Shown in pieces: positions 1 through 7,557 of a stretch of DNA of 35,825 nucleotides. The position numbers were made by a program, and so were the translations under genes. The first letter of the stretch is position 1, and the number at the start of each line of letters is the position of its first letter. This stretch comes from a virus: IMG/VR virus record IMGVR_UViG_3300009001_000035, positions 1 to 35,825 of that record. One strand, written 5' to 3'. The notes below the pieces were generated by a model. It did not search any database. It saw only the letters and a program-made list of their open reading frames with translations, and had not been told where the DNA came from.

Positions 1-1
1 A

Positions 2-871
2 TCATCATCACCAGAAGAAGAAAAGAAACTCTCAACTCTTATTTCTACATTTGGTGGAAACATTAAAGGATACTTTGATTACATAAACGAACATAACAGA
101 TTAGATAAGATTGGTACTGGTAAGGCTAGGAAGGGTGTCTCTGAATTATATGATGGAGAAGACTTCGTTCTTTCTATTGATAGCCATACTAAGTTTTCTG
201 AGGGTTGGGATGAAAAGTTAGCTTGGCTTTACGAAGACGCTACTAAGTTGACTGGTAATAAGAAATCAATCATTACTGCATACCCTTCTAAGTATGCTTA
301 CAAAGATGAACAAAGAGTTTTTATAGATAACAAGAATTTATATCCATATATTGGATGGGAAGAAGAATGGGACTTAGAACTATATCCTTTCCTTTCACAA
401 CCAATATGGCAGTATTGCTTACCTTGGATGGTTAAAGATACTGTGGAAGATGATAGAAACTTACTTCCTACTGGTAAATTTAGTTACAACTTTTCTTTCA
501 GTGGTGAAAACTTTCTTTATGATGAAGACCCAGAAATGCTGATGATGGAAGAAGATATGTGTAAAACCTTTAAGTTGTTTAATGATGGTTGGGAACTTGT
601 TTATCCAAATACACAACCAATTGTGGGTCACATGTATAACACAGAGATAAGCTCTGAAGGTGGAGGAAGGGCTTATTGGCATCACTTTGTCAGTCCTGAA
701 GAAAAAGATATGTTAGAGCAAAAAGAAATGCAAAACTTTGTCAGATACTACGAAGACCCTAAGTTACAAGAAACTATAAAAAGATACGAGAAATGGATGA
801 ATGTAGATTTTAAAGAAAAATCTTTACATAACTATCACGTTCCCTTAGATTGGTTTCATAATGACATATAA
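2..871 (+). CDS. GlcNAc-type glycosyltransferase (GT60-like), 5' end missing
   Basis: The frame is open from base 2 with no start in view, so the gene begins before the window; the TTG at 248 is an internal Leu codon. The product resembles the Glycosyltransferase (GlcNAc) family (Pfam PF11397, which includes eukaryotic Skp1 hydroxyproline GlcNAc-transferase), which moves a sugar from a nucleotide-sugar donor to a protein. The evidence is a DFVLSIDSHTKFSEGWDEKL block near bases 160-225 (the DSH is the expected metal/donor-binding motif), then ITAYPSKY near 270-300, and a later EEDMCKTFKLFNDGWELVYP block near 550-610 followed by VGHMY, all in family order. The acceptor is unknown; capsid or tail proteins, DNA, or a host protein are possible. 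It overlaps the SET gene by 11 bases, suggesting coupled translation. The fold assignment is fairly firm; the substrate is not. Confidence 0.83.
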   Translation, partial: SSSPEEEKKLSTLISTFGGNIKGYFDYINEHNRLDKIGTGKARKGVSELYDGEDFVLSIDSHTKFSEGWDEKLAWLYEDATKLTGNKKSIITAYPSKYAYKDEQRVFIDNKNLYPYIGWEEEWDLELYPFLSQPIWQYCLPWMVKDTVEDDRNLLPTGKFSYNFSFSGENFLYDEDPEMLMMEEDMCKTFKLFNDGWELVYPNTQPIVGHMYNTEISSEGGGRAYWHHFVSPEEKDMLEQKEMQNFVRYYEDPKLQETIKRYEKWMNVDFKEKSLHNYHVPLDWFHNDI

Positions 872-1169
872 ACCTTTACCTGAATTTCTTACAATAGATA
901 AATCTAACATTGATGGATTAGGACTATTTGCAATAGGTGATATAGAAAAAGGTGTAAACGGTGGTATCACTCATATAGAAGACTCTATAACTACAAAATT
1001 ATACAGAACGCCTTTAGGTGGTTTTATCAATCATAGTGAAGAACCTAATGCAAAGATTGTAGAAGTCCAAAGAGTTAGATATTTATATTTTTTAAGGGAT
1101 ATTAAGTCTGGAGAAGAAATAACAGTTAAGTACACTATGTACAACCCAAGAGGAATTGAAAATGGCTAG
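861..1169 (+). CDS. Small SET-domain protein lysine methyltransferase
   Basis: This 102-residue protein is essentially one minimal SET domain. SET enzymes transfer a methyl group from S-adenosylmethionine to protein lysines. The visible motifs are GLGLFA at residues 19-24 (the GxG cofactor-binding motif), GGFINHSEEPNA at about 53-64 (the NHS...PN cofactor and active-site block) and GEEITVKYTMY at 84-94 (the GEELTxDY-like block carrying the catalytic Tyr91). No post-SET cysteines are present, and the domain is at the short end of the family, similar to viral and phage SET proteins. The start lies inside the end of the glycosyltransferase gene (11-base overlap) and the stop overlaps the next gene by 8 bases. 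The target is unknown; a virion protein or a host protein are both possible. Confidence 0.82.
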   Translation: MTYKPLPEFLTIDKSNIDGLGLFAIGDIEKGVNGGITHIEDSITTKLYRTPLGGFINHSEEPNAKIVEVQRVRYLYFLRDIKSGEEITVKYTMYNPRGIENG

Positions 1170-1545
1170 AGTTGAGTGGGAACCAGAAAAAGAAACCTAT
1201 GCAGAATTTAAAAAACGTAGAAGCAAATCTCATGGTGTATCTGGTATGGGTCAGAAAAAACGTGAAGGTACAGGTAAAATAAATAAATCTGCTTTACGTG
1301 AGAAAGCTTTGAAACGTGCACAATACAAGTGTGAATGGCCTGAATGCGATACTACACAGTGGCTGGAAATGGCACACATTACTGGAATTGGAATGGGAGG
1401 AATGAATAGAGACATTTCTAACAATGAAGGTAATGTGGCCATGTTCTGTAAATTTCATCACGATATTTTTGATGGTAAAACAATAACTGGTGCAAAAAGG
1501 GAGTACACTAAGTTTGTAAGAGCTTATTTAAAAAGGTACGTTTAA
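1162..1545 (+). CDS. HNH endonuclease adjacent to terminase
   Basis: This 127-residue protein has a basic N-terminal half and a C-terminal HNH nuclease fold. Cys57 and Cys62 form a zinc knuckle (CEWPEC), His72 sits in MAHITGIGMGG as the expected catalytic base, Asn91 follows, and Cys96 with His99/His100 (CKFHHD) completes the metal site. The start is ATG 1162, preceded by AGAGGAA; the upstream in-frame TTG at 1156 is less suited. HNH proteins encoded beside the terminase of HK97-type phages are known to assist terminase cleavage during packaging (Kala et al. 2014, PNAS), and this gene lies three genes away from terL, so a packaging role is plausible. A homing-type nuclease is the alternative. 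The nuclease fold is clear; the role is inferred from context. Confidence 0.85.
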   Translation: MARVEWEPEKETYAEFKKRRSKSHGVSGMGQKKREGTGKINKSALREKALKRAQYKCEWPECDTTQWLEMAHITGIGMGGMNRDISNNEGNVAMFCKFHHDIFDGKTITGAKREYTKFVRAYLKRYV

Positions 1546-1784
1546 TGCCCAGATATGATTATAAATGTTTATCTTGTGAAACAAGTTATGAGATAACACA
1601 CAAAATGAGTGAGGACCCAGAAATACTGTGTCCAAAAGATAATGTCGTTTGTAAAAGACAGATATCTAAGAATGTTATGTTTGAGACACCAATGGATGCA
1701 GAGTTTATACAAGACCCTTCAACATTGAGTGCTAAATCTATGGCACAAGTACAAAAAGCAAGTAAGCAAAAATATAGATGGTAG
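1545..1784 (+). CDS. FmdB-like zinc-ribbon protein
   Basis: This 79-residue protein opens with MPRYDYKCLSC, the typical beginning of the FmdB/CxxC_CxxC_SSSS zinc-ribbon family. Cys8 and Cys11 form the first metal knuckle. The second knuckle is irregular: Cys29-Pro is present but the usual second Cys (CPxC) is replaced by Asp, and the next cysteine is Cys36. Metal binding may therefore be altered or use the wider spacing. The rest is polar with no recognisable domain. The start codon shares one base with the HNH stop (TAATG). FmdB-like proteins are common in phages and bacteria, but their biochemical role is poorly defined; regulation or protein binding is usually assumed. Confidence 0.72.
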   Translation: MPRYDYKCLSCETSYEITHKMSEDPEILCPKDNVVCKRQISKNVMFETPMDAEFIQDPSTLSAKSMAQVQKASKQKYRW

Positions 1785-1790
1785 GAGAAT

Positions 1791-1997
1791 ATGGAATACG
1801 AACACATTTCAGAAGAAGATAAACAAACTATTGTAGATTCACAATTAAAAAAACTTGAGGCAGACCATTTTGCTTTATTGTTACTAGAACCAAACAAATT
1901 ACAGGATTCACAAAATCATGTATCATGGCATCAAGCAAAAACAGGAATAGAGCAATCTATAGAAAGATTAAGAGTTAAATCAAAAGAACTTTTATAA
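1791..1997 (+). CDS. Small hypothetical protein upstream of terminase
   Basis: I do not recognise this 68-residue protein. It is predicted to be mostly helical, charged, without cysteines or membrane segments. It has a good ribosome-binding site (AGGAG, 1783-1787, overlapping the end of the zinc-ribbon gene) and its stop abuts the terminase start, so translation is probably coupled. Its place directly before the large terminase is where a small terminase subunit is often encoded. However, 68 residues is short and I see no HTH, so a small-terminase role is only a positional guess. Confidence 0.6.
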   Translation: MEYEHISEEDKQTIVDSQLKKLEADHFALLLLEPNKLQDSQNHVSWHQAKTGIEQSIERLRVKSKELL

Positions 1998-3215
1998 ATG
2001 CCAATATATGCACCTGAACTACCTTCCCTTCACCCAGCTCAGAAAAAAGTTGCTGAGAGTGATGCACGTTGGAAAATACTTTGTGCTGGTCGCCGTTTTG
2101 GTAAGACTAGACTTGGTGTTCAACTTTGTATCCAAACGGCATTGGCTGGAGGTAGAGCTTGGTGGGTTGCTCCTACTTTTTCTATTGCTAGGGTTGGCTG
2201 GAGAGCGCTAGAAAATGCAGCACTTTCATTTCCTAAAGAAATTGAGCCAAAAATTTCAATCGCCAATATGGAAGTTCTTTTTCCCAATGGTGGTTTTATT
2301 GCTTGTAAGTCTGCTGATAATCCGCAAAGACTAAGAGGTGAAGGTTTAGACTTTATAGTTATTGATGAGGCCGCTTTCGTTAAGCCAGAAGTTTGGCAAG
2401 AAGTATTAAGACCTACTCTTACAGAAAGAAAAGGTTCGGCCTTATTTATTAGTACTCCTTTAGGTGTAGGTAATTGGTTTTATGATTTATGGGAAACAGC
2501 AGGTGAGCAAGATAACTGGGAAAGATTTAGATTTTCTACTATTGATAATCCTGCTATAGACCCTGATGAAATTGAAGCAGCTAAAACTGAAGTAGGTTCA
2601 ATAGTCTTTGCACAAGAATATATGGCCGAGTTTGTTGAAGCTGGTCAAGGTTTGTTTAAACCTGAATGGATTTCTTATTTTGATTTATCACCATCAGGAT
2701 TTTATATGGGTGGTGGAGGACAATGGAATCCTCAAGACTTAGAACACTTTGGTGCTGTAGATGTAGCAGTGACAACAGAGAAATCATCTGACTATACAGT
2801 AATAATGTCTTTTGCAAGAACACCAAGTAATCAACTTTTCTTAGAAGATTTAGTAAGAGTAAAGATGGAAGGGCCTGATATTGTTCCTGCTATGAAAAGA
2901 ATGTCAGATAAATACAGATGGAGACATGTATGTATGGAAAATCAAGGTTTTTCTAAAGCTTTTATTCAGCAAGCAGGTAGGTCTGGAATGAGAGTGCAAG
3001 AAATGCGAGCAGAGAAAGATAAAATAACCAAAGCTTTACCGCTAAGTGCTAGGATGGAGGCAGGTGATATCATGTTTCGCAAAAATGCGACATGGTTGAC
3101 AGAATTAGAGAGAGAATTATTGACTTTCCCTGTTGGAGCACATGACGACCAAGTTGATGCTCTGGGTCTCGCAGCACAGTCAGTACAACTAAGACACGGA
3201 TGGACAGCGTATTAA
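1998..3215 (+). CDS. terL: Terminase large subunit (packaging ATPase and nuclease)
   Basis: This 405-residue motor protein cuts concatemeric DNA and drives it into the prohead through the portal. The ATPase half has Walker A GRRFGKT at residues 31-37, Walker B with catalytic carboxylate in FIVIDEAA (Asp123, Glu124), and a coupling motif ISTPLG at 151-156. The RNase H-like nuclease half has Asp255 (GAVDVAV), Glu314 (CMENQG) and Asp384/Asp387 in HDDQVDALG, the expected acidic metal-binding residues. Length fits the family, and all motifs are intact. It starts right after the preceding stop and ends one base before the portal start. The gene has no introns or interruptions. Confidence 0.96.
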   Translation: MPIYAPELPSLHPAQKKVAESDARWKILCAGRRFGKTRLGVQLCIQTALAGGRAWWVAPTFSIARVGWRALENAALSFPKEIEPKISIANMEVLFPNGGFIACKSADNPQRLRGEGLDFIVIDEAAFVKPEVWQEVLRPTLTERKGSALFISTPLGVGNWFYDLWETAGEQDNWERFRFSTIDNPAIDPDEIEAAKTEVGSIVFAQEYMAEFVEAGQGLFKPEWISYFDLSPSGFYMGGGGQWNPQDLEHFGAVDVAVTTEKSSDYTVIMSFARTPSNQLFLEDLVRVKMEGPDIVPAMKRMSDKYRWRHVCMENQGFSKAFIQQAGRSGMRVQEMRAEKDKITKALPLSARMEAGDIMFRKNATWLTELERELLTFPVGAHDDQVDALGLAAQSVQLRHGWTAY

Positions 3216-6200
3216 ATGGAAGAAAAAAGTAGATTCCAGAAAGCTTTAGATTTTATCGTACCTGGAAGAGGTAATGAAGAAAAAGCTCAATCAAATTACA
3301 ATCAATTATTTGGCAACGATGCCTCTATATATGGTTATAACACATCATCAGGTTTTTTTGAATCCAACAAACTAAAAGAAATAGGTGACGGTTCAGGAAA
3401 CTCTGCTGTAACTGCATGTTTAAATGTTTTAGCTACATCATTTTCAGAACCACCTTTACAAATTGTAAAAATAGATAAAGAATTTGGTGATAAAGAAATA
3501 TCTGTTGACCACCCATTAGCACAACTATATAGAAGACCTAATCCATTTATGTCTTCTAACCTATTATCACATTATATAATTTTAGCTTTAAATACAATCG
3601 GTGATGCTTTCCTTTATAAAAACAGAGATACAAAAGGTCAAGTTGTTGAACTTGTACCACTTATGCCACACCTAGTAGAAGTAAGAGGTAATGAAGATAC
3701 TTTAATTACACACTATGATTATTCCGTTTATGGTAAAGGCGAAAAAATTGAATTACCAGAAAAAGATGTTGTCCACATACGACAAGGAATAGACCCTAAT
3801 GACCACAGAAGAGGACATGCTCCGCTTAAAACAGTCCTTCGTGAAATATTAGGTGATGAAGCTGCTGGACAATATACAGCTGCACTGCTCAACAACATGG
3901 CTGTACCTGGTGTAGTTCTTACACCAAGAAATGATGGATATGGTGGCCCTACTAAAGATGAAGCTGAATCAATACTTCAAATGTATAAAGAGAAGTTTGG
4001 TGGTGCTAATAGATTTGCACCTATGGTTTTATCTGGTGCTATGAATGTAGATATTGTTTCTTTCTCACCTGACCAAATGAAATTGGGTGAGTTACGAAGA
4101 TTACCTGAAGAAAGAGTATCTGCAGTTTTAGGTGTCCCAGCTATTCTCGCTGGACTCGGAGCTGGATTGGATGCAGCAACTTTTAACAATACAAAAGAAT
4201 TAAGAGAATTTTTTACAGAACAAAAACTTGTTCCAATGTGGAGAACAGTAGCTAATGAATTAACACATCAATTATTAGTTCCAGACTTTAAAGATGTTTC
4301 ACTTAGAGCAGAATATGATATTAACTCTGTTAGAGCATTACAACCAGATATGGACAATATGTATAAAAGAGTAAACATGGGTGTAGCTGGTGGTTGGATA
4401 ACTATTGGTGAAGCAAGACAAGTTGTAGGTTTAAGTTCTGATGACAAACATGATGTTTACTTAAGACCACTAAATATGATTCAAGTTGATACTGATGGTC
4501 AAGCTATTTTAAATGATATGCCAGAAGCTAACAGACAACAAGCTCAAAATGAACAAGAGGGCAATCCTTTAGCTGCTGCTGGTTCTGACATTGAAACAGA
4601 ACAAAAAGATTTACTTACATTGGAAGAATATCCACAAGTTAATTTAAGAGACCAAAGAGTACAACAGAATGAAGAACCTCGTAATGAAGGTAAGTATATA
4701 GCTGAAATGCCTAATGGTGCTTGGTGTGTTATTAGTCATGATGATGGAAAAGTTATTAAATGTTTTGACACAGAAAAAGAAGCACAATCTTATTTAAAAA
4801 AGAAACCTAAAAAAGCTGCAGCACCAGTAATGGCTGATACTTACACTACAAGAGAAGAAGCTATTGCAAGAGCTAAAGAATTAGGCTGTGATGGTTACCA
4901 TGTCGTTGACAGGGGAACAGCAGGTAAATTTTATATGCCATGCGATAGTGAAGAAGATTATAGTAAGTTAGTAAAGTCTGCACACCCAGGTAGAAATACT
5001 TCTAGCAATATGTGGATGTATGACACAATAGAAGCTGCTGAAAGAAGAGCTAAAGAAATTGGTTGCGAAGGTTATCACGAACACGAAGTAAGAGGAACTA
5101 CTTACTATATGCCTTGTGCAACTCATGAGCAAATGGAAAGGTCAAAAAAATCTTACCTTGTTGATATAATGGAAGAACTCAAAGTAAGTTTAGAAGAAGC
5201 TGAAGTAATTATGGAATCACAATTTAGTATTGAACCAGAAAATATAAAAGAAAAACCTAAAAAAGATAGAACAAATTTTCCAAGTCCAGGAGATGATAAG
5301 CAGGTATCAATCTCTAATTCAAAATATAAGCAATTTCCATATGGTTATGCAAAAGACCTAAAAGAAAATTGGCCTGAGATTTGGAGAAGAGCTGGTAACG
5401 GAGGTAACCCTCCTACATCATTCACAGGAAATGATGCCTTTAGAAATTGGACTAAATATAAGTCTGGTGACAGAAGTGAATCAGTTCTTAACTGGGTTCG
5501 TAGAAGAGAACGTTACATGGGAAGACATCAAGGTAACAACCGACTTAATGGCACTATTGCCAATATTAAGTGGGGTGGTGTTTCTAACATAGGTGTATCT
5601 TCTATGAAAAAAATAATTAACGACCAAAAGAAAGTTGTTCGTTCTAGGAGAAAAGCAGCTTCTGATTTAGCAGAAGAAATGGCTGACGAGATTGCATTGA
5701 AAGCTGTATCAGGAAGAATCAAAAAAATTCTTTCTGAAAAAGCAAAAAATCATAATGATAAAAATCCAAAACATAGAACAAACGCTAGAACTTTGGCCGC
5801 AGTTTTCGATAGAGGTGTCGGTGCTTACAGGACTAATCCTGGCTCAGTAAGAGGAAATGTTTCTTCAGCTGACCAATGGGCATTAGCCAGAGTAAATGGG
5901 TTCTTACACGCATTGCGTACAGGACGATTTAAGAGAAAACCTTATGACCAAGACTTGCTACCTTCTTCTCATCCGCTCTCATCTAAGAAAAGTGGGGAGA
6001 AAGCAGCTAGTGTTAGAATAGGACAATCTGTTAGTTGGTCTATTAATAAGGACCCAGACCCACCCTCAACAGTACACGGAATAGTTACATCAGTAAATGA
6101 TGGAGAAGCCACTATGCAAGTCTATGCAATACTTGAAAATGGTAAACATAAGAAAACTGATAGAAAAGTAAAAATGCCAGTCTCAAAACTCACAGTTATA

Positions 6201-6221
6201 AAAGACATAAAAGACAAATAA
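3216..6221 (+). CDS. Portal protein with long multi-domain C-terminal extension
   Basis: Residues about 30-430 resemble an HK97-type phage portal, the dodecameric ring at the capsid vertex through which DNA passes: a polar N-terminus, the LYRRPNPFMS region, the ITHYDYSVYGKGEKIELPEKDVVHIR wing segment (bases about 3708-3785), and a region ending near LGVPAILAGLGAG before a helical clip/stem. The remaining ~570 residues are not typical. They hold a tryptophan-containing segment (about 490-530), two tandem ~45-residue repeats (about 541-585 and 598-640) sharing RAKE-x-GC-[DE]-GYH ... YMPC, a basic domain (about 700-810), an Arg/Trp-rich domain (about 830-910, with RTNARTLAAVFDRGVGAYRT), and a C-terminal SH3/KOW-like beta domain from about 928. 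HK97-type portals are usually 380-550 residues, so this is nearly double. The portal assignment is supported by gene order and sequence; the extension is unassigned. Confidence 0.85.
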   Translation: MEEKSRFQKALDFIVPGRGNEEKAQSNYNQLFGNDASIYGYNTSSGFFESNKLKEIGDGSGNSAVTACLNVLATSFSEPPLQIVKIDKEFGDKEISVDHPLAQLYRRPNPFMSSNLLSHYIILALNTIGDAFLYKNRDTKGQVVELVPLMPHLVEVRGNEDTLITHYDYSVYGKGEKIELPEKDVVHIRQGIDPNDHRRGHAPLKTVLREILGDEAAGQYTAALLNNMAVPGVVLTPRNDGYGGPTKDEAESILQMYKEKFGGANRFAPMVLSGAMNVDIVSFSPDQMKLGELRRLPEERVSAVLGVPAILAGLGAGLDAATFNNTKELREFFTEQKLVPMWRTVANELTHQLLVPDFKDVSLRAEYDINSVRALQPDMDNMYKRVNMGVAGGWITIGEARQVVGLSSDDKHDVYLRPLNMIQVDTDGQAILNDMPEANRQQAQNEQEGNPLAAAGSDIETEQKDLLTLEEYPQVNLRDQRVQQNEEPRNEGKYIAEMPNGAWCVISHDDGKVIKCFDTEKEAQSYLKKKPKKAAAPVMADTYTTREEAIARAKELGCDGYHVVDRGTAGKFYMPCDSEEDYSKLVKSAHPGRNTSSNMWMYDTIEAAERRAKEIGCEGYHEHEVRGTTYYMPCATHEQMERSKKSYLVDIMEELKVSLEEAEVIMESQFSIEPENIKEKPKKDRTNFPSPGDDKQVSISNSKYKQFPYGYAKDLKENWPEIWRRAGNGGNPPTSFTGNDAFRNWTKYKSGDRSESVLNWVRRRERYMGRHQGNNRLNGTIANIKWGGVSNIGVSSMKKIINDQKKVVRSRRKAASDLAEEMADEIALKAVSGRIKKILSEKAKNHNDKNPKHRTNARTLAAVFDRGVGAYRTNPGSVRGNVSSADQWALARVNGFLHALRTGRFKRKPYDQDLLPSSHPLSSKKSGEKAASVRIGQSVSWSINKDPDPPSTVHGIVTSVNDGEATMQVYAILENGKHKKTDRKVKMPVSKLTVIKDIKDK

Positions 6222-6308
6222 AATACCACGCTTTTTTAAAGCATCTGCAAAAATTACTTATATAGCGTGCCTTTAATAAATCTGTTAACAGAGGAGATAT
6301 TAATAGCT
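6222..6308 (+). other. Intergenic leader of the protease gene with possible stem-loops
   Basis: This is the longest untranslated gap in the window (87 bases). It contains a 6-base inverted repeat (CACGCT at 6227-6232 and AGCGTG at 6264-6269) and an alternative small hairpin GCTTT-TTT-AAAGC at 6230-6242 that would compete with it. The two are mutually exclusive, but stems are short and AT-rich, so they may be chance. No convincing -35/-10 promoter pair is visible. Confidence 0.3.
6291..6296 (+). promoter_or_regulatory. Ribosome-binding site deciding the protease start
   Basis: GAGGAG lies 12 bases before the ATG at 6309. It is downstream of the alternative GTG start at 6267, so it supports 6309 as the real start and excludes the 14 extra hydrophobic residues of the longer reading. 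Confidence 0.65.
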
Positions 6309-7529
6309 ATGTCTGAAAAAGAAGTAAAGGCCATCGATTTCGAATTAAAACAAGAAGCCGAAGGTAAAGTTTCTGCTGTATTTTCAGTATTCAATAGTCT
6401 AGATTCTGACGGAGATGTAGTTCTCCCAGGTTCAATCAAATCAGGTTTTAAATCTGGCGATGTTCCTATGGTATGGGCACACAAGTGGGACATGCCAATC
6501 GGAAAAGGAAGAATCAAAGAAGACGATGGAAAAGCAACCTTCGATGGTGAATTTTTCATGGATACTGATTCAGGGCAAGAAGCTTATAAAATAGTAAAAA
6601 ACATGGGTGACATGCAACAATGGTCATTCGGTTATAGAGTAAATGACGCTGAAAGAGCACCATTCAAGAGTGCTGACAGCGAAGACGAACAAGATGCAAG
6701 ATACCTAAAAGACTTAACCGTATTTGAAGTATCACCTGTACTTGTTGGTGCAAATCAAGATACCTACACTATGGCAATCAAATCTAATAAAGAATTGGTT
6801 GAAGACTTAGTGGAGGATGAAAAGAAAAGTGTTTTAGGCTCTGGGTCTTTCCAAAAAGAAGAACCAGAAGCCGAAGTTCCTTCTGAGGAGCCTTCTGATG
6901 AACCTACCGAGGAGGTAGTTGAAGAAGAAGAAAAGTCTATAACTGTTGATATGCTTATAGAAAATCCTGCATTGTATTTGAAAGAATTACAAAAAGTAAG
7001 AAATTCTATTAAAGAAGCAACAATAGAGACTCAAGAATCAGAAGAAATAGAAGTGTCCGAGAAAAGTCAAACTTTCTCAGAACAAGTCAAAGATGTGCTT
7101 GCTGCATTAGACGACTTGATGGTACGAGCTACCGCCATTGCGATGTTGCGTGCTAAAGATGGAAGAACACTAGGTACAAAAGCTACTGAAGCTTTAAGAG
7201 CAGTTCAAGAAGACTTGAGCGATGCGTGGGTCGAATTAGACCAATTCATCGAAAATGTTGGAAGTGAACCTGCTGAAGTTTTAGAGTTAGAAGTTGAGGA
7301 ACAACAACCTGTTGAAGACGTTGTCGAAGATGAAGACCCATCTGATGACGTTGAGGTAGAAGAGGTGGAAACTTCAGAAGAACCTGAAGTAGAATCACCT
7401 GAAGCCGTTACAGATGATAACAGTGAATCGTCTGACGATGATTTTGATGCAGAGTGGTTAGAGGGTCAGTCTTTATTGGCTGATACCGTGGATATCGACA
7501 TAACAGAAGAGGACGAACCTGTCCTCTAA
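6309..7529 (+). CDS. Prohead serine protease (S78, HK97 gp4 type) with acidic C-terminal tail
   Basis: This 406-residue protein matures the prohead by cutting the capsid protein delta domain. Residues 1-160 carry the S78 protease fold: SVFNSLDSDGDVVLPGS near the N-terminus, His58 in VWAHKWD, Ser106 in QQWSFGYR and a Glu in LTVFEVSPV (about 140), the order expected for the catalytic His, Ser and acidic residue. Residues from about 165 to 406 are very rich in Glu and Asp with a helical middle (about 240-330). Such a tail is not required for catalysis and could scaffold or keep the protease inside the prohead. It lies directly before the major capsid gene, as in HK97. The start at 6309 is chosen from the GAGGAG site. 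The stop codon is part of a stem-loop that precedes the capsid gene. Confidence 0.92.
   Translation: MSEKEVKAIDFELKQEAEGKVSAVFSVFNSLDSDGDVVLPGSIKSGFKSGDVPMVWAHKWDMPIGKGRIKEDDGKATFDGEFFMDTDSGQEAYKIVKNMGDMQQWSFGYRVNDAERAPFKSADSEDEQDARYLKDLTVFEVSPVLVGANQDTYTMAIKSNKELVEDLVEDEKKSVLGSGSFQKEEPEAEVPSEEPSDEPTEEVVEEEEKSITVDMLIENPALYLKELQKVRNSIKEATIETQESEEIEVSEKSQTFSEQVKDVLAALDDLMVRATAIAMLRAKDGRTLGTKATEALRAVQEDLSDAWVELDQFIENVGSEPAEVLELEVEEQQPVEDVVEDEDPSDDVEVEEVETSEEPEVESPEAVTDDNSESSDDDFDAEWLEGQSLLADTVDIDITEEDEPVL
7508..7527 (+). promoter_or_regulatory. Stem-loop at the protease-capsid junction
   Basis: AGAGGAC (7508-7514) and GTCCTCT (7521-7527) pair perfectly over 7 bp around a 6-base loop. The stem runs into the protease stop codon (7527-7529) and is followed by AAAATATAATATATAGGAG, not by a T-run, so it is not a classical terminator. 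It lies about 30 bases before the capsid start and could affect processing, stability or upstream reading of the capsid message. A TATAAT at 7532-7537 follows it, without a matching -35. Confidence 0.5.
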
Positions 7530-7557
7530 AATATAATATATAGGAGATAATCAAAGT

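Noticed and set aside
248-250. TTG at 248 as the start of the glycosyltransferase
   Set aside because: The frame is open back to base 2 and the conserved DSH motif lies upstream of it, so it is an internal Leu codon of a gene that begins before the window.
1156-1158. TTG start for the HNH gene
   Set aside because: The ATG two codons later has the better ribosome-binding spacing and is the more usual start.
6267-6269. GTG start for the prohead protease
   Set aside because: The GAGGAG site at 6291-6296 lies downstream of it and in front of the ATG at 6309; the additional residues are not expected in the family.
6254-6559. Minus-strand open frame over the protease start
   Set aside because: It is antisense to the S78 domain and has no family pattern.
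7532-7537. TATAAT as a promoter -10 for the capsid gene
   Set aside because: No -35-like hexamer stands 16-18 bases upstream and the DNA is AT-rich enough to give TATAAT by chance.
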